A stretch of DNA of 64,000 bases. Origin: Haloterrigena alkaliphila (GTDB taxonomy: Archaea; Halobacteriota; Halobacteria; Halobacteriales; Natrialbaceae). The stretch's first letter is position 1; every line of letters begins with the position of its first letter. A program made the translations under genes and the position numbers. The notes under the pieces are model-generated. The model saw only the letters and a list, made by a program, of their open reading frames with translations. It was not told the origin of the DNA and made no database searches. Where the stretch lies: NCBI RefSeq assembly GCF_017352155.2, contig NZ_CP071462.1, positions 2,790,001-2,854,000 of the forward strand. Reading direction: 5' to 3'. Below are positions 34,278 to 42,375 of this stretch, one piece after another.

Positions 34278-35396
34278 ATGGACTCCCTTCTCATCTACGG
34301 CTCGTACGGCTACACCGGTCGATTGATCGCCCGCGAAGCCGTCGCTCGAGGAGGGTCGCCGGCCGTCGCCGGTCGCGACGCCAGAGCCGTCGCTCGGCAG
34401 GCCGACGAACTCGGCGTCGAAGGCCGGACCTTCGATCTCGAGGACGACGTCGCCGGCCGAATCCGGCACTTCGACGCCGTGTTGAACTGTGCGGGACCGT
34501 TCGCGAAGACGGCCGAACCGCTCGTCGAGGCGTGTCTCGAGACCGAAACGGACTATCTCGATATCACCGGCGAGTTTCAGGTGTTCGAACGACTCGGGCG
34601 GTACGACGACGCCGCGCGGAACGCGGGCGTGACGGTGCTCCCGGGCGTCGGGTTCGACGTCGTCCCGTCGGACTGCCTGGCGGCGTTTCTCCACGAGCAG
34701 GTGCCGTCCGCGACCGAGCTCTCGCTGGCCATCAAGGGCGGCGGGTCGCTCTCGCGGGGCACCGCCCGCACGCTCGTCGAACAGGCCGGGAGCGAGGGCG
34801 TCGTCCGTCGCAACGGACGGCTCATCAGGGTCCCCGCGACGTACCGAACGCGAGCGATCGATTTCGGCGACGGCGCCGAACCCGCCGTCACGATTCCGTG
34901 GGGAGACGTCGTCACGGCCGCCCACAGCACGGGAATCGATTCGATCGAGGTGTACGCGGCGGCGGGACCGTGGGCGACCCGCGCGATGTCGGTCGTCGAC
35001 TCGCTGGGCTGGCTGCTCGAGTCCCGACCGGTCGAAGGGATCCTGAAACGACTCGTCGACGCCCGAATCGACGGCCCGGACGAGCGAGAACTCGCCAGCA
35101 GCGAGGCGATCGTCTGGGGCGAGGTCACCGACGCGTCGACCGGGCGGCGCGCACGCGCCCGCCTTCGAACGCCCAACCCGTACGCGCTGACGGCCGAGGC
35201 CGCGGTGCGCGCCGCCGAACGCGTCGTCGACGGCCGCGACAGCCCTCGCGGGCGCGTCCCGGACGGGTTCCAGACGCCGGCATCGGCGTTCGGGGCCGAC
35301 TTCGTCCTCGAACTCGACGGTACCGAGCGCGAACTCCTCGAGGTCCCGACCGAATCAAGGGACCCCGAACGGTCGGCCCTCGAGTCCGACGACTGA
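34278..35396 (+). CDS. Saccharopine dehydrogenase-like / trans-acting enoyl reductase family protein
   Basis: The 372-residue protein opens MDSLLIYGSYGYTGRLIAREA, the nucleotide-binding GxxGxxG variant of saccharopine-dehydrogenase-like oxidoreductases. Further landmarks are VLNCAGPFAKTAEPLVEACL near residue 72, YLDITGEFQVFE near 96, and TVLPGVGFDVVPSDCLA near 120. These match the trans-acting enoyl-reductase group rather than lysine-biosynthetic enzymes. It may reduce an isoprenoid or lipid intermediate; the substrate is not shown. Its end abuts a MATE pseudogene read in the other direction. Confidence 0.88.
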   Translation: MDSLLIYGSYGYTGRLIAREAVARGGSPAVAGRDARAVARQADELGVEGRTFDLEDDVAGRIRHFDAVLNCAGPFAKTAEPLVEACLETETDYLDITGEFQVFERLGRYDDAARNAGVTVLPGVGFDVVPSDCLAAFLHEQVPSATELSLAIKGGGSLSRGTARTLVEQAGSEGVVRRNGRLIRVPATYRTRAIDFGDGAEPAVTIPWGDVVTAAHSTGIDSIEVYAAAGPWATRAMSVVDSLGWLLESRPVEGILKRLVDARIDGPDERELASSEAIVWGEVTDASTGRRARARLRTPNPYALTAEAAVRAAERVVDGRDSPRGRVPDGFQTPASAFGADFVLELDGTERELLEVPTESRDPERSALESDD

Positions 35397-35787
35397 GTCC
35401 GTAGTCCTTCGCACCGCTGCCCGTGTCCTGACTCGAGAGGACGATGACGCCACTACTCAGTCCCAGCCCGATGCGAAGTGGCAGTCGAGCGTAGAGGTCG
35501 GCCAGTCCGACGGCCGTCACCGCTGCCGGAGAGAACAGGCCAGTCACGACGACGTCCGTCGTCCGCATCAGCGTCCGGAGGAACTGCTCGATCATCACCG
35601 GCCACGAGAGGTCGAACACGCGCCGCCAGACGTCGAACAGCCGTCGTCGGCCTCCGGAGAGCACGGGCTGGAGTCCGCGAGTGTCGCGCTTGAACCTGTT
35701 GAAGGCGGCACTCGAGGGAACGCACACGCGCTCGAGACGACGCGACGACGGTGGGGTTCGCGACACGCTTATTAGCTTGCTATCCAA
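35397..35787 (-). pseudogene. Truncated MATE exporter gene (N-terminal part only)
   Basis: On the minus strand the sequence encodes LFDVWRRVFDLSWPVMIEQF, then TLMRTTDVVVTGLFSPAAV and LADLYARLPLRIGLGL, ending SSQDTGSGAKDYG. This is the first two to three transmembrane segments of a MATE transporter. The similarity stops where the neighbouring reductase gene begins, and roughly 350 residues are missing. It differs from the intact MATE gene at 5560 in subfamily, so it is not a recent copy of it. Confidence 0.85.
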
Positions 35788-36000
35788 ATGGATCGTCGAA
35801 AAATGAGCAAATGGATCGTCCGAAACGTCGCGCTCTCGTTCGTGTTCTGGGCGATTTTCGCCTTCCTTCTCATCAGCGGTCTCGAAATCCTCGTCTTCGA
35901 TCGGTTCGAGCCCCTCGAGTACGTTGGTGCCATGATCGGGCTCGGGATCGGGTTTACGGTCGCGATACCGCCGGTTCCGCTACGGACCGCCGATGAATGA
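35788..36000 (+). CDS. Small two-helix membrane protein
   Basis: The 70-residue protein has a basic N-terminus (MDRRKMSKWIVRN) followed by two hydrophobic segments, about residues 12-33 and 43-63, and a short acidic end. It is typical of small uncharacterised haloarchaeal membrane proteins. It lies divergent to the MATE pseudogene and converges with pabC. A start at MSKW (35803) is an alternative. No function is suggested. Confidence 0.6.
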   Translation: MDRRKMSKWIVRNVALSFVFWAIFAFLLISGLEILVFDRFEPLEYVGAMIGLGIGFTVAIPPVPLRTADE

Positions 36001-36043
36001 GATGTCTCGAATTCGGGCCCCCTCGAGGATGGTCCGGTTGAGG

Positions 36044-36931
36044 CTACGAGTAACAGGCCCGTTCGACGCGCTCGTCGTACAGCCGCGAGAGTCGATCCGT
36101 AATCGGGCCGCCACCGATCTCGCGGTCGTCGAGAGCTGCGATCGGTCGGAGCTCCCACGTCCGGTTCGTCAGAAACGCCTCGTCGGCCGCGAGGACGTCC
36201 GCGGGGTCGTACTGCCCCTCCTGAGTCGGAATCCCGTTCTCGGAAGCCAGTTCGAGAACGATATCGCGGGTGATCCCCGGCAGCACGGGCCCGTCGGTCG
36301 TCGGCGTGTGGAGCGCGCCGTCGCGGACGAAGAACAGGTTGCTCGTCGCGCCCTCGGCGATGCGCCCCTCGAGGTCGCACGTGAGCGCCTCGTCCGCCTC
36401 GACCGACCCGTCGTCGGCCCGGAGTTCCGCACGCGCGAGGATGCCGTTCAGGTAGTTGTGCGTCTTCGCCGCGGCCGGCACCGCCTCGCTCGGCGTCCGG
36501 CGCGTCTCGACCGTCCGGACGATCGCGGGCTCGTCCCAGACGGACTCGCCCTCGAGGCCCCCTCGAGGGAGCGGCTTCGCGTAGACCACGACCGTCGGAT
36601 CGACTTCCTGTTGAGGGGTGAGCTTCCCCGGCTGAACGCCGCGGGTGATCGAGAGCCGGACGTAGGCGTCCGCGAGGGCGTTCGCACCGAGCGTCTCGTC
36701 GATCCGGGCGCGGAGGTCGGCGCCGGGTAGGCCGTGTGCGAGCGAGAGGGCGTCGCAGGTCCGCTCGAGGCGCTCACAATGTCGATCCCACGCGAAGACC
36801 GTCCCGCCGTAGGCCCGAAGCGTTTCGAACGCGGCGTCGCCGTACCGAAAGCCGCGGTCGTCGACGCTGACGGTCGCCTCGCTCGCGGGGACGAGTTCGC
36901 CGTCGACGTGGTAGATGCGGTCGTCGGTCAT
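36044..36931 (-). CDS. pabC: Aminodeoxychorismate lyase (class IV aminotransferase fold)
   Basis: The 295-residue PLP enzyme probably converts aminodeoxychorismate to 4-aminobenzoate for folate-type cofactors. It has the family opening VSVDDRGFRYGDAAFETLRA near residues 20-40, the PLP-lysine motif AAAKTHNYLNG near residue 170, and EGATSNLFFVRDG near 210. Branched-chain aminotransferase is the alternative reading. PabA and PabB are encoded on the same strand, but 4.8 kb upstream rather than adjacent, with a metal-transport cassette between them. Confidence 0.85.
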   Translation of the reverse strand: MTDDRIYHVDGELVPASEATVSVDDRGFRYGDAAFETLRAYGGTVFAWDRHCERLERTCDALSLAHGLPGADLRARIDETLGANALADAYVRLSITRGVQPGKLTPQQEVDPTVVVYAKPLPRGGLEGESVWDEPAIVRTVETRRTPSEAVPAAAKTHNYLNGILARAELRADDGSVEADEALTCDLEGRIAEGATSNLFFVRDGALHTPTTDGPVLPGITRDIVLELASENGIPTQEGQYDPADVLAADEAFLTNRTWELRPIAALDDREIGGGPITDRLSRLYDERVERACYS

Positions 36932-37782
36932 GACGGTGTTCTCGAGTCGGAGTCATCTCGTCGTGGCACTCGGAGGACCATGAACTCACTGTCCGACTGT
37001 CGTGAATGCGGGCCGCTATTGGGGGCGTATCTCGAGTATTCGCTGATCGGTTCTGGATACCGGGTCGTGGGTTCTGGTACGGGTGTTCGACTGACCGATT
37101 CAGCACAACACCGATCCCGGAGCGGTGAACACGGTCGAATCGTGCTCGGATACGGGAACTCGATCTTCGCGACGTGTGCCCCGGAGAGTCGTCTCAAAAC
37201 TCACTCTCCCGAGTTCTATTCAGAGGGACTCTTGCGGATCTCGTAGCACCTACATCTGCCAACATTACCAGTTCGACTCCGCAGTCGACGTGGATGCGTC
37301 CGATGAAAAGACGGCGAAACAATTAGCGCTTGGCGTCACCGCGATGGGGACGGTGACGAGCGAATTTCAGCGGGACGATGGGCCAGACAACGAGGGCATT
37401 CCTATCAGAACGTCGGTACCGAATCGAATATATGCTGCATAGAGACCGCGTATCTTGCTGCGGTGTATTGACCAGGGCTATTCAGCGTCTCACTGGTCGA
37501 AGGAACCGAACGGTGGTCTGTAATCGGGCGCTGGTCACCCCCAGCATCGCCGACGAATGCGGTCAGTCGTCCACGGTCGAGAGGTCCGGAAGTGACAGTT
37601 CCTCACGGGCCGATCGTCGTCGCTGGTTGCGGAGTGGCGTATGACCTCTCCGGGCAAAACGGCTTTCATTCCTTTCGCAGTCGTCCGCCCCGCCCACCGC
37701 TGCTTTTGAAACCACAATCTACAAATGTGGATGCACCAAACAAAGAATTAGACAGACCTAATCTATAACTTCGAGAGTTATT
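36932..37782. other. 851-bp lower-G+C non-coding stretch, likely decayed DNA
   Basis: G+C is visibly lower than on either side. Short frames exist (for example one containing KTAKQLALGVTAMGTVTSEF at about 37300-37360 and one ending RLKTHSPEFYSEGLLRIS at 37246) but none has a credible start, domain or codon pattern. These may be remnants of genes or of a mobile element. The last 60 bp contain the candidate promoter and operator of the metal transporter. Confidence 0.55.
37747..37762. promoter_or_regulatory. Candidate DtxR-family operator ahead of the metal transporter
   Basis: ATTAG-ACAGAC-CTAAT is a 5-bp inverted repeat with a 6-bp spacer, similar in form to the TTAGG/CCTAA half-sites of DtxR/IdeR boxes. 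It lies 20 bp before the substrate-binding-protein ATG, within the promoter region, and the operon ends with a DtxR-family repressor gene. Binding is inferred. Confidence 0.5.
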
Positions 37783-38865
37783 ATGCCACACGAAACATAC
37801 GACGGACGAGCGGTTACGCGACGGGACGCGCTACGCGCCGGCGGTGCGGCGGCAGTGGCGGGGTTGGCCGGGTGCACGGCACTACCCGATGCACCGGTGC
37901 AGTCCGGGAGTAACGGTGACAACGGAAGCGACGGGCCGGTCGCCGTGGCCTCGTTCTTCAGCTTCTACGACTTCGGCCGGCAGATCGCCGACGGGACCCC
38001 GCTAACGGTGGAAAACCTCGTTCCGACGGGACTGCACGGCCACGGCTGGGAACCAAACGCCAGCATCACCCGGCGTATCATCGAGGCGGACGCGTTCATC
38101 CACGTCGGGGGGGAGTTCCAGCCCTGGGCCGACCGCGCCATCCAGACGATCAAGGGCGACGACGTCGACACGGCGCTCATCAATGTCCGGAAGGGCATCG
38201 ACCTCGTGGATCTCGCCGCGACCCTCGATCGCGAGGAGGAGGGTGTCGGTGCTCAGCGCGGGAAGGACCCGCACTTCTGGCTAGACCCCCGACGCGCGAA
38301 GCAGTCCGTCGACAACATCGCCGATGGACTCGCCGACATTGTCCCGGAACACGCCGACGCCGTCCGCGAAAACGCCGAGACCTACAAGACCGATGTGCTC
38401 GACCGCATCGACGCGGATTACGAGGCCATCTTCGACCGAGCCGAACGTGACATCGTCCAGCTGGCCGCGCACAACGCCTTCCAGTACATCGGGGAGCGCT
38501 ACGGCGTTCGGATGCGGCCACTGGTGACGAACCTCGCGGCGAGCGGCGACGTCAAACCCGCGGACGTACGCGAAGCGGAGGCGGTAATCCGCGAGAACGA
38601 CATCAGGTATATCGCCAACGGTGTCTTCGAGTCCCAGCGCCCGGCCCAGCAGCTCGTCCGCGAGACGGGCGTGGAGGCGTACTTCCCCGTGACGCCGTAC
38701 GCCGGCGTCCGAGAGGAGTGGGTCGCGGAGGACTGGGGCTACGAGGAGATCGCGGACAACATCAATATGCCCACGTTCGAGATCGTCCTCGGCAACGGGA
38801 CACCCGCGGACGCGGCGCCGTCGGAGGAGTGGCTCGAACAGTGGCGGAACTTCGAACCGATATGA
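37783..38865 (+). CDS. znuA: Zinc/manganese ABC transporter substrate-binding lipoprotein
   Basis: The 360-residue protein is a cluster A-I metal-binding protein: Tat signal (TRRDALRAGG), lipobox GLAGC near residue 31, then metal-ligand segments GLHGHGWEP near residue 85 and DPHFWLDPRRAKQ near residue 168, with AHNAFQYIGERYG near 226. A His-rich loop is absent, so manganese is as plausible as zinc. It captures metal outside the cell for the permease pair encoded next. Its stop overlaps the ATPase start (ATGA), showing translational coupling. Confidence 0.93.
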   Translation: MPHETYDGRAVTRRDALRAGGAAAVAGLAGCTALPDAPVQSGSNGDNGSDGPVAVASFFSFYDFGRQIADGTPLTVENLVPTGLHGHGWEPNASITRRIIEADAFIHVGGEFQPWADRAIQTIKGDDVDTALINVRKGIDLVDLAATLDREEEGVGAQRGKDPHFWLDPRRAKQSVDNIADGLADIVPEHADAVRENAETYKTDVLDRIDADYEAIFDRAERDIVQLAAHNAFQYIGERYGVRMRPLVTNLAASGDVKPADVREAEAVIRENDIRYIANGVFESQRPAQQLVRETGVEAYFPVTPYAGVREEWVAEDWGYEEIADNINMPTFEIVLGNGTPADAAPSEEWLEQWRNFEPI

Positions 38866-39686
38866 GCACCGAGGATACCGATCCCGCGACGGCGGCTGTC
38901 ACAGACGATCGAGCGACCACCGAGAGCGCCCCGGACGCGACGGGGAGCGAGCCAATCATCGACCTCGCAGGCGTCACCTTCGGCTACACGGCGACACCCG
39001 TAGTCGAGGACGTCTCGCTGGCCATCGGCTCGGGCGAGTACGTCGCCATCGTGGGGCCGAACGGCTCGGGGAAGTCGACGCTGATGCAGCTGATGCTGGG
39101 GCTGCTCGAGCCTGACACGGGCACAGCCCGTCTGTTCGGCGAGCGCGCCGACCACTTCGACGACGGCGAGCGGGTCGGGTACGTCGCCCAGCACGCCAAC
39201 GCGGCGAAGGAGATGCCCATCACCGTCCGCGAGGTGGTGAAGATGGGCCGATTCCCGCACGTCGGTTTTGGCCGGCTGTCGAGCGAGGACTGGGCCATCG
39301 TCGACGACGCGCTTGCGACCGTCGGGATGAGTGCGTTCGCAGACCGGCGCGTCACGCAGCTCTCGGGCGGCCAGCGCCAGCGCGCGTTCATCGCGCGAGC
39401 GCTGGCGAGCGAGGCCGCCCTGCTCGTTCTGGACGAGCCGACTGTCGGCGTCGACGCCGAGTCGGTCGACGCCTTCTACGATCTACTGGCGGCGCTCAAC
39501 GCCGAGGGCATCACCGTCCTCCTCATCGAGCACGACCTCGGGGCGGTCGTCGAGCAGGCCGACCGCGTCGTCTGCCTGAACCGGGAGGTCTACTTCGACG
39601 GTCCGACGGACGAGTTCGTCGAAAGCGACGCGCTGGCTCGGGCGTTCGGAACCAAGGCGCGGCTTCTCAGGGAGGTTGACGGATGA
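38862..39686 (+). CDS. znuC: Metal ABC transporter ATP-binding protein
   Basis: The 274-residue ATPase has Walker A GPNGSGKST near residue 66, Q-loop YVAQHANAA, the ABC signature LSGGQRQR near residue 167, Walker B LLVLDEPTVG, and switch His in LLIEHDLG. The first about 30 residues are an acidic extension. It powers uptake of Zn2+ or Mn2+ with the neighbouring binding protein and permease. Start and stop overlap both neighbours by 4 nt, so this is a tight operon. Confidence 0.95.
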   Translation: MSTEDTDPATAAVTDDRATTESAPDATGSEPIIDLAGVTFGYTATPVVEDVSLAIGSGEYVAIVGPNGSGKSTLMQLMLGLLEPDTGTARLFGERADHFDDGERVGYVAQHANAAKEMPITVREVVKMGRFPHVGFGRLSSEDWAIVDDALATVGMSAFADRRVTQLSGGQRQRAFIARALASEAALLVLDEPTVGVDAESVDAFYDLLAALNAEGITVLLIEHDLGAVVEQADRVVCLNREVYFDGPTDEFVESDALARAFGTKARLLREVDG

Positions 39687-40768
39687 GCGCGGAGGTGGCG
39701 GCCACGTTCGTGGCGAACGTCCTCGCAACCGTGGACCCGTCCGTGATGCTCCCACTGCAGAGCGGGCTGGGCGCCATCGGCGACCTCGTCTTCGGCGTCC
39801 TCCTGTGGTTCCTAGAGCAGTGGTACTGGCTGATGGACTGGGTGTACTACTTCACGGGCCTGGAGATGCTGAACCCGCGCTACCGGTTCATGCATCGGGC
39901 GATACTCGTCGGGCTCTGCGTCGGCGTGATGGCGCCGCTCATCGGGACGTTCCTCGTCCACCGGCAGCTCGCGCTCATCGGAGACGCCCTGGCCCACACC
40001 GGGTTCGCGGGCGTGGCCGTCGGCCTGTTCCTGAACGCCGTCATCGACCTCGGGGTGTCGCCGTACCTCACCGCCGTCGTCGTGGCGATGATCGCCGCGC
40101 TGTTCATCGAGCTCATTTCCGAGACCACGGACGCCTATAACGACGTTTCGATGGCCATCGTCCTGTCGACGGGGTTCGCGCTGGGGACGACGCTCATCAG
40201 TCTCAACGCGGGCGGGCTCGCCGTCGGCGTCAACCAGTTCCTCTTCGGCAACCTCTCCACCGTGTCACCCCAGAGTGCAGCTATCCTCCTGGTGCTGTTC
40301 GCCGTCATCGTTGGGACGGTGGCCGTGACACGAAACCAGCTCCTGTACGTAACCTTCGACGAGACGGCGGCTGCCGTCTCCGGTATCTCCGTCAACTGGT
40401 ACAACCGAGTAATGGTGATGCTGACGGCGATGGTCGTCGTCGGCGCAATGCAGATCATGGGCGTCATCCTCGTCGCGGCGATGCTCGTGGTTCCAGTAGC
40501 GGGCGCGACCCAGGTGTCCCGGAGTTTCTCCGAATCGCTGGTGGTCTCGGTCGTCCTCGCGGAACTCGCGGTGTTGCTGGGCATCGGCGTTGCCTACTAC
40601 GCCGGCGTCACGGCCGGTGGGGCCATCGTCCTGATCGCCGTGGGAATCTACGTCTGTGCCGTCGCACTGGGCAAGGTTCAGTCCATCCGCGGCGAGCAGG
40701 ACACGCCCGAGATGGGGAGCATTGAGGCCGACGGCGCGGATGTCGGTACCAGGACGGAGGGTGACTGA
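39683..40768 (+). CDS. znuB: Metal ABC transporter permease
   Basis: The 361-residue membrane protein contains about eight to nine hydrophobic segments of the ABC-3 permease type. Recognisable pieces are IGDALAHTGFAGVAVGLFLN near residue 97, where ZnuB and MntB proteins contact the ATPase, and MQIMGVILVAAMLVVPVAGA near residue 255. An extra N-terminal segment (residues 1-70) with a Trp/Tyr-rich hydrophobic stretch is longer than in bacterial ZnuB. Start overlaps znuC; stop overlaps the regulator gene. Confidence 0.93.
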   Translation: MSAEVAATFVANVLATVDPSVMLPLQSGLGAIGDLVFGVLLWFLEQWYWLMDWVYYFTGLEMLNPRYRFMHRAILVGLCVGVMAPLIGTFLVHRQLALIGDALAHTGFAGVAVGLFLNAVIDLGVSPYLTAVVVAMIAALFIELISETTDAYNDVSMAIVLSTGFALGTTLISLNAGGLAVGVNQFLFGNLSTVSPQSAAILLVLFAVIVGTVAVTRNQLLYVTFDETAAAVSGISVNWYNRVMVMLTAMVVVGAMQIMGVILVAAMLVVPVAGATQVSRSFSESLVVSVVLAELAVLLGIGVAYYAGVTAGGAIVLIAVGIYVCAVALGKVQSIRGEQDTPEMGSIEADGADVGTRTEGD

Positions 40769-41532
40769 TGGTCCCGTCCGGTGATGATGACTCGCCAGAC
40801 GACGGTCGCACCCGAAGCGACAAGGGGAATCGGCCGAACGTATCGAGAGGAATGCTGAGCGCGGTTCTGGAGGACTACATCAGGGCGATCTACGCAATCG
40901 AGAGCGACGGCGACGGGCGGATGTCGACCTCAGCGCTCGCCGACTACCTCGAGGTCACCGCGCCGACCGTCTCCTCCACGCTGAAAAAGCTCGAAGAGCG
41001 GGGCCTGGTCGACCGCGAGGAGTACAAGGGTGTGACGCTCACGGAGGAGGGCGAACTCGTCGCTCTCGAGATCACCCGGCACCACCGCCTCCTCGAAGTG
41101 TTTTTGACTGAACGGCTCGACTACGACTGGATCGACGTCCACGATGAGGCCGATCGGCTCGAACACCACGTCTCCGAGGAGTTGACCGACCGCATCGCCG
41201 AGGTGCTAGGCAACCCCCCAGTCGATCCGCACGGCGACCCGATCCCTGACGCCGATCTGTCCCTCCCCGAGGAGGGTGAATCTACCCGTCTCGTCGATAT
41301 CGACCAGGACGAGCGCGTGACCGTCCGGCGGATTCACCACCAGGGCAACGCGGAACTGCGGTACCTCGCCGAAGCCGGCGTCCGCCCGGAGGACGAACTC
41401 ACGGTAGTTGCCGTCGCGCCGTTTGGGATGGTGACCGTCGAGACGCCGGCTGGCGAGCAGAGCCTCCCGGAGGCGATCGCCCAGCTCATCGAGGTCGTCC
41501 CGGCAGCCGCCGCGGACGGTGTCGAGGTGTAG
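40768..41532 (+). CDS. DtxR/MntR-family metal-dependent repressor
   Basis: The 254-residue protein has a winged-helix domain (YIRAIYAIESDGDGRMSTS, then LADYLEVTAPTVSSTLKKLE), a dimerisation and metal-binding domain with TRHHRLLEVFL and the EADRLEHHVSEELTDR motif, and a C-terminal FeoA/SH3-like domain from about residue 170. It probably senses Mn2+ or Fe2+ and represses the operon it closes, plausibly through the inverted repeat at 37747. The first 28 residues are disordered; MLSAVLEDY (40852) could be the true start. Confidence 0.92.
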   Translation: MVPSGDDDSPDDGRTRSDKGNRPNVSRGMLSAVLEDYIRAIYAIESDGDGRMSTSALADYLEVTAPTVSSTLKKLEERGLVDREEYKGVTLTEEGELVALEITRHHRLLEVFLTERLDYDWIDVHDEADRLEHHVSEELTDRIAEVLGNPPVDPHGDPIPDADLSLPEEGESTRLVDIDQDERVTVRRIHHQGNAELRYLAEAGVRPEDELTVVAVAPFGMVTVETPAGEQSLPEAIAQLIEVVPAAAADGVEV

Positions 41533-41721
41533 GGCTGGTCGCGTCTTCGAACGGCCCCCTGACGGGTTCACCCGCTGTGACTACCGCTCCAAATCCTCAC
41601 GCAACCGCAAGTGGCCGATGACCGATGCGCGCTATCTATTCAGCACCGCCTAGCGGTGATCGATCGAGGGCGGTGAGGGGCTGCCGATCGGCCCGCCCGA
41701 GCGACGATTCGGTCGGACAGA
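41533..41721. other. Intergenic stretch between regulator and pabA ends
   Basis: A 189-bp convergent gap with no gene. It marks the downstream boundary of the metal-transport cassette that separates pabA from pabC. Confidence 0.4.
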
Positions 41722-42375
41722 TCACTCGTCGACTCGAGCGGCGAACCGGCAGAAGTTCGCGATCATCCGTTTGCCGACCGAAAGCGAGATGCCGTCGCCG
41801 TTCGCGGCGTCGTCGTGGCCCCGCGTCAGGATGCTCTCGGGGTGGAACTGGACGCCGACGTGGGGCTTCTCCCGGTGGCGGACCGCCATCGAGACGCCGC
41901 GCTCGTCGGTCGTCCGGGCCGTCTCGACCAGCGCGTCGGGGAGGTCCGCCCGGTCGACCGCCAGCGAGTGGTACCGTCCAACCTGAAACGTCTCGGGGAG
42001 CCCCGCGAAGATCCCGTCGCCGTCGTGTTCGACCGTCGAGGGCTTGCCGTGGACGACGTCGGGCGCGTGGACGACCGGCGCGCTGGCGGCCGCACAGAGG
42101 GCCTGATGGCCGAGGCAGACCCCTAGAATCGGGTAGTCGGTCTCGGCGAACAGCGGGATCGAGATCCCCGCCTCCGCGGGCGTCCCCGGCCCCGGCGATA
42201 CGACGACGCCGGTGGGATCGATCGACTCGAGGTCGGAGAGATCGATCGCGTCGTTGCGACGGACCACGACGTCGTCCGCGACTTCGCCGACGTACTGTAC
42301 CAGATTGTACGCGAAGGAGTCGTAGTTGTCGACCACCAGAATTCGCGTCTCGTCGCCCGGCCGCGACTCACGCAT
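41722..42375 (-). CDS. pabA: Glutamine amidotransferase, aminodeoxychorismate/anthranilate synthase component II
   Basis: The 217-residue class I amidotransferase has the catalytic Cys in GVCLGHQAL near residue 88 and the His-Glu pair in [11 protein letters not shown] near residue 182; [12 protein letters not shown] forms the oxyanion region. It supplies ammonia to the chorismate-using subunit encoded immediately upstream, whose stop it overlaps by 8 nt. Pairing with pabB rather than tryptophan genes, and the nearby pabC, favour the 4-aminobenzoate route; a TrpG-type role cannot be excluded. Confidence 0.9.
   Translation of the reverse strand: MRESRPGDETRILVVDNYDSFAYNLVQYVGEVADDVVVRRNDAIDLSDLESIDPTGVVVSPGPGTPAEAGISIPLFAETDYPILGVCLGHQALCAAASAPVVHAPDVVHGKPSTVEHDGDGIFAGLPETFQVGRYHSLAVDRADLPDALVETARTTDERGVSMAVRHREKPHVGVQFHPESILTRGHDDAANGDGISLSVGKRMIANFCRFAARVDE

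Noticed and set aside
36734-37246. 170-codon plus-strand frame reaching into the lower-G+C stretch
   Set aside because: Its first half overlaps pabC on the other strand and no domain is visible; the tail may be a remnant but not an intact gene.
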